Part shown: positions 46,928 to 58,436 of the stretch, piece by piece | How positions within the stretch are numbered: the stretch's first letter is position 1 | Layout: every line of letters starts with the position of its first letter | Source: Berberis thunbergii | Lineage: Eukaryota; Streptophyta; Magnoliopsida; Ranunculales; Berberidaceae | Reading direction: 5' to 3' | NCBI GenBank assembly: GCA_003290165.1 | Contig: QNQO01002075.1 | Coordinates: 1 to 64,000 of the forward strand | Length of the DNA: 64,000 nucleotides | Notes under the pieces: generated by a model | Databases searched by the model: none | What the model saw: only the letters and a program-made list of their open reading frames with translations | What the model was told of the DNA's origin: nothing | Position numbers and translations under genes: made by a program

Positions 46928-49295
46928 TTAAATTTGGGTAAAATAATCACTTGGCCTCGCCACTTGGCGTGTACCCGGAGGGAATGCCAACTTGACCTTC
47001 TTACTCTTCATGTTGTGCATCTCTCCTTCTGAAACAGCTCCTAAGTCCAAATCACTACTCGCTGCTTCAGGACCAACTTCAGATTCTGAGTCGTCATCAT
47101 CACTACCATCACTAGCACTCTCTAAAGTATTAATATTCATCTTCTTCCTCCGAAGACGCCTATTTTCTTTGATCAACGAGATAGCCATATCCAGAGTTTC
47201 GCCTAGTTTTTTTAACTAAAATTTCGTGGAATTTTTAATGCCATCATCTTCCAACTTGTTCTTGACCCTCACCAAAATGTTAATATTATCATCCATAGAA
47301 TCCTGAATAGGTTCAATGCCTTGCTGCAACTTACGGACTGATGCTTTCCTGTTTTCGTCATTCAAACTGTGCATCTTCGCACTGGCTGCCTGAATGTGTC
47401 CTGATTCATGTGCATTTGCTACCAAAACATCCACTGGCCCTGTGCTAAGAACATCCTCAACCATTGTTAGACTATTAGATGCCGCATTTACTGCAAAGCT
47501 AGGAAAAGCTCCATCCTTTATTTTTCTGGGAATCACTGCTATGTTTTTGACCAATATAGTTTTACCTACATTACTAGACAGCACAACTACTACAATTCCA
47601 GGCACCACACCCTGATCTAGTCCAGACACCGCACCCAAATTTGATCCAAACATCGCACTCGATGCTGAACCAGGCACCACACCCTGAGCACATCCAGACA
47701 CCGCACCCAAAAATGATCCAGGCGCCGGAGCCAGTGCTGATCTAGGCACCGCAACCTGTGATGATCCATGTCCCGCATTCACTGCTAAACCATGTCCCGC
47801 ATTCACTGCTGTAGGCACCGCACTCACTACTCCAAGCATCGCTTCCACAACTGATCTAGGCAACGCATTCACTAGTGATCTAGGCACCTCTTCCACTGCT
47901 AATCCAAGCCCTGCATTCACTGCTAAACCAGGCACCGCAACCACTGCTCCAGGGACCGCACCCACTGCTCCAAGCACCGCACCTATAGCTGATCTAGGCA
48001 ATGATCTAGGCACTTCACCCACTGATAATCCGGGCCCCCCGTTCACTGGTGTTCTAGGCATCGTAACTACTGCTGATCTAGGCGCCAATAGCATCTTCTG
48101 AATTATCCATAGACTCACCCTGTATCGCTGAAACTTCCTGGAACAAAACATTTTTTCCATAAACTTGCACCCCTGCTACACAATTGTCGTCACTCGAGCC
48201 TAGCCCTGCCCCCTTGTCCTCGCAAGGAACTAAAGAGTTAGCCGAATCCTGTAAACCTTCATCCAACACAGCCTGAATGGCTCTATCAATCCCGCTAGAA
48301 GAGTACCCTGCATCTTTACAATCCAATTTGAACTTGGAAAGTATTTCCTTCACCGAAACATTAATAGTATGTTCTTCCCCTTCAAGAATAGAATCTATTT
48401 CCGAATAATTATTTCCATGCAATTCAGATTCTTTTCCTTAATTCAGTATAGGATTAGCAATTGAAGAGGAATTGTTCCCCTCTTTTACAATTGGCAATTT
48501 AGACACAACATTAACATTGCTCAACTCCTTCCCAACTTGCACATCTTGGCCTAAACTTGCCAATATTGCAAAGGGACTGTTCTCGATTAAACCATCAATA
48601 CTTGAACTCTTAGGCCCGGCCTCCCCTCCTTCTTCGTCCTTATTTCGATTGCTTGGACCAACGTTGTCAACCCTATTTTCAGCCAAAGAATTAACAAACT
48701 CAGCCTGTTTCATGACTGGCTTGTATACTTTAGTTATTCCCTTTCCTTTTGGTTGGGCCACTACACTCTTCTCCATTCCGTTTTGGGTTTTTATATTCTC
48801 CTCCTTCGATTTAATCCCCATTTCATCTCCTCCCTTATTTGTACCCTTTCGGATCCCCAACCGCTTTCTACAAGCTTCAAAGGTGTGGCCAATCATAGAA
48901 CAATTTTCACAACATTTAAATCCCGGATACACATTATTTTGCCAAAATCCCGCGGATCCGGAAAACTCCAACTAAATTCTACTAGGAAGCTCTTCAGAAA
49001 GATCCATTTCTACGCGCATCCTAGCCACCCCGGGACGGGTGAAACCAAGAGTGCTATCATCTAGCTAGAAAACTTAAGAACCATAAAAAACTTTTTGACA
49101 TACCTTTCACATCTTTTAGATTAAGAAACATTCATTGAAAGCGCGGGGCAACCATCTTTGCGAAATCGATTCCCCCTCATAGGTTCTTCTTCACAACCCC
49201 AAAGCTTGGAGGAAACTTCGATGTTTGACCTTGGTTGGAGCACCTTCACCCTCTAATGGCGGTTCTCCTCCCTTGGCGGCTTAAGGAGCCGCCAT
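46928..49295 (-). pseudogene. LINE-A ORF1 (DUF4283 and CCHC protein), broken
   Basis: ORF1 of plant L1 LINEs binds RNA. The start is taken as ATG at 49295 because MAAP and the following context match LINE-B ORF1 (56952). A stop follows almost at once, then PTKVKHRSFLQALG. TRPGVARMRVEMDLSEELPS and the zinc knuckle CCENCSMIGHTFEACRKRLG (CX2CX4HX4C) are at 49040-48870. A long Ala/Val/Pro/Gly-rich repeat region (48090-47590) and an acidic C-terminal tail (SDGSDDDDSESE) end at 46928, overlapping the start of ORF2. At least five stops or frame changes are present. Confidence 0.85.
47590..48090 (-). repeat. Repeat region in LINE-A ORF1
   Basis: Imperfect tandem units of about 33 and 66 bp built on AGGCACCGCA and CACTGCT phrases. 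They encode repeats like AVPGLAV and SNLGAVSGLDQGVVPG on the minus strand and keep the frame open. The corresponding part of LINE-B ORF1 lacks this expansion. Confidence 0.75.
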
Positions 49296-49486
49296 GGAGA
49301 AGAAGAGAAAGCCATATAAACAACGGTCTAGATTAGAGAAGTGATGAGATCTAATGGTGATGATTAAAAACACCTAAGAAGGACCAAGATGCCCTTGGTT
49401 TAAAAAATTGCCTAAGAGCATTAAAAATCGCCTCTCAAATAGCTTTCTCTAGATTTTCCCTCTTTGATTGTCATATGGGTTTTCCA

Positions 49487-49496
49487 TTGGTCGATA
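49487..49496. repeat. Right target-site duplication of LINE-A
   Basis: TTGGTCGATA, identical to 15075-15084. Confidence 0.88.
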
Positions 49497-49643
49497 ATTG
49501 ACTATCACCACTAAAGCTTGTTTCAAAAATCCAATTGAATGTTTCACAAGAGACATTTTGCCTCGCATATATCACGTATGAATTTGAAACATAGCTAATT
49601 GATAGTCTATTGTTTTTCTTTATAAAATAATTTAATTTATTAC
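49497..49643. other. Background element X between LINE-A and LINE-B
   Basis: AT-rich, no gene. Confidence 0.4.
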
Positions 49644-50560
49644 TTTTTTTATTAAACCTCCAGTGGGGAGGGGCAACTATGAGATGTCAGACCTTTATTA
49701 CTTGATAAAAAATAACCTTACACACCTTTCGGGGGTACATGACGACTTTACCCAAGAAAAAGAAACAGATGACTATCCTTAAAACTAATCAAAAAATTCT
49801 AAGACTAGGAAAGAGTCCTAATTCACCATGAGATATAAACCTTGATCAAGAAAAGCCATGATAAAGCCTTCCTCACCAAGATTTAGGCCTTACTAAATAA
49901 GGTTTAAAACCAAGAAACTACATAACGAAAAGGAAACTTGAACACATGCCTATTTCACCATGGATAAGGTCTAAATCAGTAAGGCCTAAAACAAGAAAGG
50001 ACTGAAGAACCAAATTGACAATGGAGAATCAAAGAGAAACAACCTGAGTAATGCATGACCCACATAAGTTGCTCGCATGAATAGCTGCTCCAAAAATCAT
50101 CCATCCACTCCACGTCCTAACAGCAAACACACGTTGCTATCGTTGCGTTGAATTGCATGTAGCTGTTCTACCCTGCCACTCCACGTCCAAGCATTACAAG
50201 ACACTGCCACCAAAATAGAACAAGGTCAGGTTCTCCAATTAGCCACCCCACCTCAGCATACAGCCCTGACATTCCAACACCCATCTTCTGCAGCAGAAAC
50301 AATGCCCAAGACTACGCCCAAGTGCTCCACTTCGCTCCACAACGCTGCCACAAAACCTCGCAGCTATGCCCTCAACCTGTATGGGCATTAAAGTCTGAAA
50401 CAACCAGCCCGAAATGCTTCCACACTCTACTGCAACACGAACAACATCTTCACACATGATTGAATAACCAAACCCCTCTAAAACCCATTCATCTAGCAAG
50501 ATGAACAGAAGGAGTATGAGTCCTATCTAAGTGCACCAGCCCGCCAATCCTGGTCGAAAG
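49644..50560 (-). other. LINE-B 3' non-coding region
   Basis: Contains the terminal hairpin, an AT-rich part with GCCTTA/TAAGGC repeats (49850-50000) and a GC-rich part (50090-50500) equivalent to 15270-15720 in LINE-A. The ORF at 50239-50499 is not conserved as a protein. Confidence 0.6.
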
Positions 50561-53500
50561 ATCAGATTCTCCGTACTCTCTCATTTTGAGCTCTATCCGC
50601 AAGTGCATCCACCACCGCATTAGCTTCCCTTGAGATATGAACACAACCAACTTGCATATGTGATTTCAAACTCTTAATCTCTCTCCAATCCTTTTCCAAG
50701 AACCAAGAAATTTTAAAATCCTCATATAACCAACCCCGCACAATTTTAGAATCTGTTTGCATAGAAACCTTTGTAAACTGAAGCCTTTTCCACAAAAGAA
50801 GACCCTCAATGATTGCTCGTACCTTTGCAAAATTATTTGAACCGTCTCCAAGAACAACTTGCTTAGCCACTAGACAATTACCCAAACTGTTTCTAATAAT
50901 AATGCCAGTTGTCGCCTTGTTATTCCTCGACGAACCATCTACATTAAGTGCCACAAACTCCTCATGCAAAAAATTCTAGTAAACAACTCTATTGCTCTTT
51001 TTAATTATCGGAGCAATAAGAAACCAAGGGACAAAAAGGTTTCTTATTCTCACTAACCTGCTTGGGACAGTAAAAGGAATTAGCAAGACGAAGACTCCTT
51101 CTGACTAGCAAAATAGTTGTCATAATGCTAGGCTTACCATTATCAAAAACACCTCAACAACGTTGTTTCCAAATCTCCCAGATGATGAACATTGTCGTTA
51201 AAAAGTAGAGTATTCCAACTTGTGAATTCTTATTAGCTCTCCTAAACCAAACTGTCTAAACGGTAGCGATTTTCGCCAGCCTTCTAACATGGACATAAAA
51301 AATAGCCTCAAAATGTCTCCAAACCCTTTTAGCCAGACTACCATTAAGGAAAAGATGAATTAATGTTTTCACACTCGGTGATACACAACAATAACATCTT
51401 GAGGCTAAACTAATCGAGCATCTACAAAGCTCCCCATCAACTAGACACGTCTTAATAAATGTTTCCAAACAAAGACTGATATTTTAGATGGCGACATAGA
51501 CTGTCAAATCTTGTCAAACAACGTTGATTTGCCCCTCTTATCACAGAGTAACTCATACGTCGAGTGAGAACTAAAAATTCCAGCCGGATTCGGGGTCCAA
51601 ATACAATAATCATTGCCTTGCTCACTACCCTTAAACCTGTCGTCAAAAAGTATTCTCGCCAAGTCTCTCACCTCTGGTGGAACCAATTCAAAATCTCCAT
51701 TACAAACCTCCGCTATCGTAGGCCAAGTATCTTTTACGCCCAAAACTCCTGTTCTAAAAAAAACTCCAGTTAGTCGCAAAAAAACTCGAATTCCCATTGC
51801 CTATCCGCCAGATGTTGTTACCCACAAAGACTTTTTTAAGCTTCATGATATCCTTCATAAGTCACGAGGCACTATTTTTAACTACGTGGTAGATCACTGG
51901 GACATCCTTCTTCCAGTATTTACTTCTCATGAATTTTGCCCACAGCGAATCAGCATTGATCATATTTCATAGGGCTTTCATGCAAAAAGCCCGCCCTAGA
52001 TGCTGTAACAAGGCTTCTAACCCCCAACCTTCCTTCTACCTTAAAGAATATTATTCCAAGAAATCCATTTTATTTTCAATCTACCTTCACAATCTCCGCA
52101 AAATAAATCATCCAATAATTTATGAATTCTAGCAATAACTCGTTGAGGGACACACATGGCGCTTAGCGTATAAACTGGAATAGAGTTCAAAACATGGTTA
52201 ATCAATATCAACCTCCCACTCGGAGATCAAAGTTTGGCTTTCCAACCACCAATTCTCTTTTGGATTTTACGGACAAGCGCATCAAAGTAAATAACCTTGC
52301 ATCTTTTTTGATAAATAGGAACTCCCAAGTGCTTCAATGGAGAGGATGTGAACTGGAAATCTATATAAGTTTTAACCACCGTTCCGCTTCAACTTGTTCC
52401 TAAACCATGAAAGAACTTTTATTTGCATTAATTTTTGTTCCCGAGGATCTAGCATATCTTTCCAAAAACTTCATGCAACCTGTAACTAAGGCCTTTCTCC
52501 CATTAAGGAAAATCTGAGTGTCATCTACATACAAAAGATGCGTGATCGGCTGACAATTTCTCGACGTGTAGTAAAAACAGATATCCCTTCTAGAAAAGGC
52601 GGCCAACAATCCTTTGTTAAGAACCTCCGAGGTTACAACAAATAACAGTGGGGAGAGCGGGTCCCCTTGCCTCATACCCCAAGCAGATTTAAAATAACTA
52701 TTATAAGCTCCTTGATCAAATCTAAAAACCTACAATTTGCAATACAATTAGAGACAAGGTGACAAACTCTAGTCGAGAACCCGAATTTTTTAAGAACCGA
52801 AAAAATGAAGGGCCACTCCAATCTGTCATACGTTTTCTCCATATCGAATTTAAGAACCACTTTGCCACCTGTGACCTTTTGATTAATGTCTCGCACCATT
52901 TCCCGAGCCAGATCGATATTTTCCACAATAGACCTACCCCTGGCAAAGGCCCCCTGTTCATGGGCTATCATATCTGGAAGCAATAAAGCCAGTCTATTGC
53001 AAAGTAATTTACTGAAATATTTATAAATAACATTTCAAAGACTAATGTGCCTGAAATTAGAAAAATAACCTGGCCAGTCCACCTTAGGGATCAATGCAAT
53101 AAAATTAGCCGAGAAGGCCGATGGGAATGCCTCACCTTCAAAGAATTGAATGGTTACTTTTCAAATGTTAATACCAACAATCTACCAGCAAGACTGAAAG
53201 AATCCAACAGTAAAATCATCAGGAATCGGAGCGCTATATGCCGAAATATCAAAAGTTGCCCGTTCCACTTCTTCCAATGTCAGCCTTTTAATTATTTGCT
53301 CACAATCCACACCCGAGATAACCGAAGGAATGCATGCCAATAAATCACTATCATGTGTTTGAATGGCCTGCGAAGAGATGAGTTGCTGAAAATAGTCATT
53401 GGCTTTTTCTTTGTTTAGCTTTGACCGAAGCAAAAAAAATATTTGGTGCACGCGTCCCCTTCGTTGAACTCTTTATCTCCTGATTTTTCATCCAAAACAG

Positions 53501-54552
53501 TTCCTCCTGCTTAAGGGCAAGTCTGTATTCTGCCTGGCATCTGCTCAAATTACAACACGCATTTACATCCCAATTAGCATCCACATTGAGACCGTTACTG
53601 ATATTCGATTCCCATCTTGAGATTAGAAGATTCTCCCATTAGCTCATTTCATCTTCTAGAGCCCTGAGTCTGTTGAAAATATTTATAAACACCTTTCTAA
53701 TCCATTTAATAAGTGCTCTACCAAGTGATTTGAGTTTAAAATCCACAACATCCAACACCCTCATATTAAACATCTCCGAACCCCACACAGCTTTGACTAA
53801 AGAATCAAAAGTCGGATGTGTAGTCCACATATTAAAAAATCTTTAAGGAGAGAAGCCCACTCTAGACTGCATGGGCATATAGATAAAATTGGCGCATGAT
53901 CTGAAAAAGTGAGCTGAAGATGTTCCACTCTCGTATTAGGCAATTGAGCTAGCCATGAAGAATTCACAAATACTCTATCTATCCTTGCCTAGATGCGCTC
54001 ACCACCACACCTATTGTTACATCAAGTATACTATGGACCAACAAAACCACAGTCAATCAATCCACAATGTTCAATACTGTCTAAAAATTGGACATACAAG
54101 CCAAGGCTATGGCATTCCCTCTTAGTTTCTCTTGCTCACTGATATTTGCATTGAAGTTGCCACCAACCATCAACGGACCAACATACTAAGATGCCAAAAA
54201 CTCCAACTTCCCCCATAAATCCCTTATCTCCTCCACTTTCCATTTAGCATATATGAAGGTGATATAAAAATGAATGAGCATTTGAAATAGTTACCTGACA
54301 ATGAGTACACTGATCTGACACTTCTTGCACCGAGACTGCTAACTCCAGGTCCCAAAAAATCCAGATCTTCCCACCCTCTGCTTCATTAGACGTAAAACTG
54401 GGCAGTTTGATCTTGTTGCCAACCTACGAATAATGATTAGCTTCAATCATGGGTTCGGCTATCATAATGATGAACACTTTGTATTCTTTCACCATGTTTT
54501 AAAGTCTATTCCTCGTAGCTCTATTCCCAACTCCGCGGGCATTCTAAAACAT
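50561..54552 (-). pseudogene. LINE-B ORF2 (endonuclease, RT, zf-RVT, RNase H), broken
   Basis: Start region at 54552 has NARGVGNRATRNRL but with a stop after MF. Endonuclease 54500-53850, largely out of frame. RT: 53451-53182 (SAPIPDDFTVGFFQSCW, where LINE-A has SAPGPDGFT) and 52983-52672 (EQGAFARGRSIVENIDLARE and DMEKTYDRLEWPF). At 52675-52400 is MRQGDPLSPLLFVVTSEVL with the active site as YVDD. zf-RVT at 51970-51256 has CRCSISLASRCYCC. RNase H at 50969-50562 has FVALNVDGSSRNNKATTGII and HISREANAVVDALADRAQ. At least ten stops or frame changes. Not functional. Confidence 0.87.
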
Positions 54553-55695
54553 AATATTATCCATCATTTTTAGTTTGTGCATTAGAGATGTTCGGCCTCG
54601 TCATTTTGCACATACCCGGAGGAATCGCCATCCTGACTTTTGTACTCTTCTTCTTACTCATCTCACCATCTGACACAACCCTTTATTCCAAATCTCTGCT
54701 CAATGCTGCCTGTGGACCAACCTTGGAATCTGATCCTGCTTCATCACTATCATCACTGGTACTCTTGAGAGTGTTAGTATTTAATTTCTTCCTCTGTAGC
54801 TGCCTTGTTTCTTTGAACAAAGATATAGCCTTGTCCAAAGTGTCCCCAAGTTTTTTTATTCATATTTAGGGGGTTTATTAATATCAATTTTTCTTTCATA
54901 CCCTTGATCCTATTTAAAAACTGATAATCATCATCGCAAAGTCCCCACATATCTTCCACGTCCTGCTCATCCTACAGTGTTCCTTGGCCTGCTTTCGACC
55001 TTGCCTCGCCTTTGTGTTCAACATTGATATAGTCAGTCATAACCGACGTTCGCCTCTCCAATCTTGCTGCCAAAGTGTCCCCTGCTTCCTTACCAGGAAC
55101 AGTTGAATCCCCTACCTTCTCATAATCCGCATCCTGGAATTGTTCCGAAGTGGCCTGGCTGGAAACTTCAATTCCTTTCTCTATCGAACTCGCATCTCCT
55201 GTGACCTCTTTCAAGGATCTCGTTACTGTATTCAGTGTTGTCCCCGCTCCCAATTCCTCGCCATCTGCTATAATATCCACCGAATCCAGCGTTCCCTCCT
55301 CCAAAACAGCTTGAATAGACATTTCAATCCCGCTAGAAGTATATCCTGCTTCTTTACAATCATAAATGAAATTGATAATTCTTCTCGACTACGAGCAATT
55401 ATTAGAATGTCCTTCTCCTTCCAAATTAGCATCATTTTCCATATATTTGTTTCCTTGAGACTCTGAATTCTTTTCCAAATTCACTATCGAATTAGAAACC
55501 AAATTAGCATTGCCAAAATCGTTTTCATCTTGCAAATCTTGGTAATATTTTGAAAGGATTATTCAAAAATTGTAATATCATTCCATACTTTCCTAGGGAA
55601 GAATTCCACTTCCACCTCCATTTTTTTATCACTCACTAGCCTGCTCCCCACTTGTCCCTGTTGATTTTTATTGCTATTTCATAATCGGTTTGTAG

Positions 55696-55702
55696 ACTTG
55701 AC
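55696..55702. repeat. Left target-site duplication of LINE-C
   Basis: ACTTGAC, repeated at 56032-56038. Confidence 0.7.
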
Positions 55703-56031
55703 TTTTTTTTTAATTGGACCTCCAGTTGGGAGGGGCAACTATGGGATGCCAGACCTTTATTACTTAATAAAAATATGTTACACCTGTCGGGGGTACATGA
55801 CGACTTTACCCGAAAAATAGAAACTATTGGACATTTATCCTAAAAAAACCAAGAATTAAAAAAATATCCATTCATTAAACTTTCCTAACTCACTAGACCT
55901 TAAAAAGGCCTAGTTCACCTAGGAGTAGGCCTTAGCAAGGCCTACCACCAAGTAAACCATTACATAACAAAAAGGAAAATTGAGAAATAAACCTATTTCA
56001 CCAAAGGATAAGGCCTAATAGCGCAATTATC
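55703..56031 (-). mobile_element. LINE-C: 329-bp 5'-truncated LINE copy
   Basis: Only the 3' end of the same LINE family: A-rich tail, hairpin CCTCCCAACTGGAGG, the CGGGGGTACATGACGACTTT block and the GGCCTA repeats. Flanked by ACTTGAC. Severe 5' truncation is the normal outcome of target-primed reverse transcription. It sits in ORF1 of LINE-B, so it came later. Confidence 0.85.
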
Positions 56032-57110
56032 ACTTGACCTTGAGAAACAAACTTTACTTACTTCCTTGCCTTTTGTTTTAATCACTGATTCCCTATCCCT
56101 CACAGTTTGATTTTTCGTGCTCTCCTTTTCGACTTATTCATGCCATCTTTGTCTTCCTCGTTATGACTTACCTTTCGATTTCCCAATCGCTTTCTACATG
56201 CCGCGAAAGTGTGTCCAATCATAGATCAATTATCACAATAGTTGAAGCCCGGATATACAATCTTCTGCCAAAAACCCGTAATTCCAGAAAACTCCAACAA
56301 GATTTTCCTATAAAGCTCCTCTGATAGATCCATCTCAACACACATCCTTGCTGCCCCAGGTCGACTGAAGCCCAGAGTGCTATAATGAATTCTAACGAAA
56401 GACCCAATGGAGTCTCATACTTCTTTTAAATACAACGGATGAAAAAAAATGTAATGGAAATTTAGGAAGATCCACCCCACAATGGGGCCAGTACCGGATC
56501 TTCCCTAAGGTTAAATCCTTGATGCTAGCGGAACGCTTTGAATCTAACACCTCGGATTCCCGCGACAAGGCCTTATTAACTTCTTCTTCCAACTTGAATA
56601 TGACAAGAACATGCCTCTAATCCAGTAGACCCATGGTAAACTCTCCCATAACACCCCATGATCTATGAATGGTTTCACTAATAGCCTCAAAAGAAGGCCT
56701 ATAACTAGAGACCACGTTAACATATGATTCAACGTACCTTTCACATCATTTTGATTATGAAATATTCATAAATAATGTTGGCTTTCCATCCTTGCAAAAA
56801 CAGTTGTCTTTCATTGTTTACCCTACAATAACACCTTGTTTTACAACTCCCAATGCTTGGAGGAAACTTCGAGGAGGCTTGACATCAACGACCAGGGCAC
56901 CTCCACCCCCAGCTGTTTGCTCACCTCCCTCGGCGGCTTGAGGAGCTGCCATGAGCAAGATGAAAAACCCCTAAGATGGATGTTCCAGATTGCAAATCAA
57001 ATTTAATCTAATGATTAAAATCAATTGATGTAAAAAAAGACCGTACTGCCCTTAATAACATAATCGCCCTTAAGAGCAGAGGGATTTTCCTTCCCGACTA
57101 GCTTTTTTTT

Positions 57111-57398
57111 TAACTTCCAAGTACATAATCCTGATGTTAGAACTTAAATTCCCCAATCAAATACCTTACTATAATCAATGCTTTTGTCAACGAAATTTTC
57201 TACCTTCGAAATAAATACACTTTTAGTTGGACAAAACCTCTACCAACAAAAGAATTGTACATGGATTCCTTGAATTATCCTTGTACAATATTTTGGCAAA
57301 GAAATAAAAATAATTGCCAAAGAAACAATAATGACTTAATGAGCTATATTGAAAAATTCATTTTCATGGAAATGATTATTGGTTTTTAACAAAAAAAA
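57111..57398. other. Background element X between LINE-B and CACTA-B
   Basis: AT-rich with CCAACAAAA-type motifs like 6571-7413; no gene. Confidence 0.4.
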
Positions 57399-57830
57399 CA
57401 CTACTACAAATATTAGCTTAGGTAACGTCACTTAGATAGCGCTTTTTTAAAGAGCTATCCAAGTGGGCACTAGGATAGCGCTTATTTGTCTTTAAAAAAA
57501 ATAAAAAAATAAAAACGCTACAATAGCGCTTTTAATTTTTTTTTCCAGTTAAGCGCTATCTTAGTTATGTCTTAGATAACACTTTAAAAACGCTATGAGA
57601 AAAAACGTTACCAAAGCTACCATAGTGCTTTTAAAGTGCTTGCATAGCGTTTTCGAAGCTCTATGCTACTTACATTTAGGATAGCGCTTCGGAAGCGCTA
57701 TCCTATATATCACTACTAAAACGCTTATATAGCGCTATCTTAGTCTAGCAATTAAAAAAAAAAAATTATCACTACTATTACGTTTTATATAAGCGCTATC
57801 TTAGTCGAATAATTAAAAAAAATCAAATAT
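57399..57830. repeat. Left subterminal repeats of CACTA-B
   Basis: TAGCGCTTT/AAAGCGCTA palindromic units, colinear with CACTA-A 7414-7720 for about 250 bp. Confidence 0.8.
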
Positions 57831-57949
57831 CAAATTAAATCTCATTTTTTCAGATCTTGATACGATCGGACGGTTAAGATCACAAGCCCTAATATAAAAC
57901 CTAAATCTCGTTTTTTTTGGTTTTGCTATTGCCTTATTTTTCAAACACA

Positions 57950-58035
57950 CAGAGAGGCGAGGAGGCAAGGAATCGAGGCGAGGAGGCGAGGAACCAGAGG
58001 AGGCGAGGCGAGGAGGCGAGGAACCGAGGAGTCAT
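57950..58035. repeat. GAGGCGAG minisatellite
   Basis: About eight imperfect copies of GAGGCGAGGA, with GGAACC interruptions. Purine-only on one strand, like the minisatellite at 35875-36080 in CACTA-1. Confidence 0.75.
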
Positions 58036-58436
58036 CTCCAGCAGCAAATCACAAAACATCCCGTAAAAAGTTGCTTCTTTTCATGGTCTTGAGGCCATAA
58101 AGAGAGTCAGGGAGTATTGATACCCCAAATATAGGTTTCGGACCACAAACACTAGAGGAAATAAGGGAAAGTAACTTCAGACCCTATATATTTTTTGGTT
58201 CCTAATCTAGCATCAGAGTGCTCCCTATAAACAACTAAAATGGTTAAGCCAATTTGTTGAGGTATTGGTATCCTATTGGAGATGCATTTCGATCAAGTAA
58301 TTAGTTGGAAGATATGATAGTAGGTATATGCCCTTTTCTGGAATTGGAATCATTTTGTTTTCTAATATTTCAATAAGAAAGTTGTAGTTAACTCTCAGTT
58401 TTTATTCGTCTTACTGTGAAACTTTTTTTATTGTAG
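58036..58436. other. Leader or intron of the DnaJ-X fragment
   Basis: No coding segment I can assign. It ends in TTTATTGTAG, a good splice acceptor. Confidence 0.35.

Larger units (their letters stand above)
54570..56952 (-). pseudogene. LINE-B ORF1, broken and split by LINE-C
   Basis: Start at 56952: MAAPQAAEGGEQTAGGGGAL, then PPRSFLQALGVVKQG. A DUF4283-like part runs to about 56390 (ISETIHRSWGVMGEF, then LVIFKLEEEVNKALS). The zinc-knuckle region follows near 56230, with its first Cys partner altered (an in-frame stop at IDQLSQ). LINE-C interrupts at 56031-55703. The acidic C-terminal region is near 54870-54690. Stops are frequent. Confidence 0.75.
49644..57110 (-). mobile_element. LINE-B: second L1-type LINE, same family as LINE-A, decayed
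   Basis: Minus strand. The 3' end is near 49644 (A-rich tail, hairpin CCTCCCCACTGGAGG). The 5' end near 57110 is estimated from alignment with LINE-A. It has the same domain order as LINE-A without CACTA insertions, so it serves as the reference for the pre-insertion LINE structure. A short LINE-C copy lies in its ORF1. I could not fix a convincing target duplication: both flanks are T-runs (CTTTTTTT), which is weak. Many stops show that it is older or more decayed than LINE-A. Confidence 0.85.

Noticed and set aside
48472..48975. A 167-codon plus-strand ORF
   Set aside because: Antisense shadow of LINE-A ORF1, which has the zinc knuckle on the minus strand.
49643..57113. CTTTTTTT as the target duplication of LINE-B
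   Set aside because: Low-complexity T-run at both ends; not distinguishable from the A-tail.
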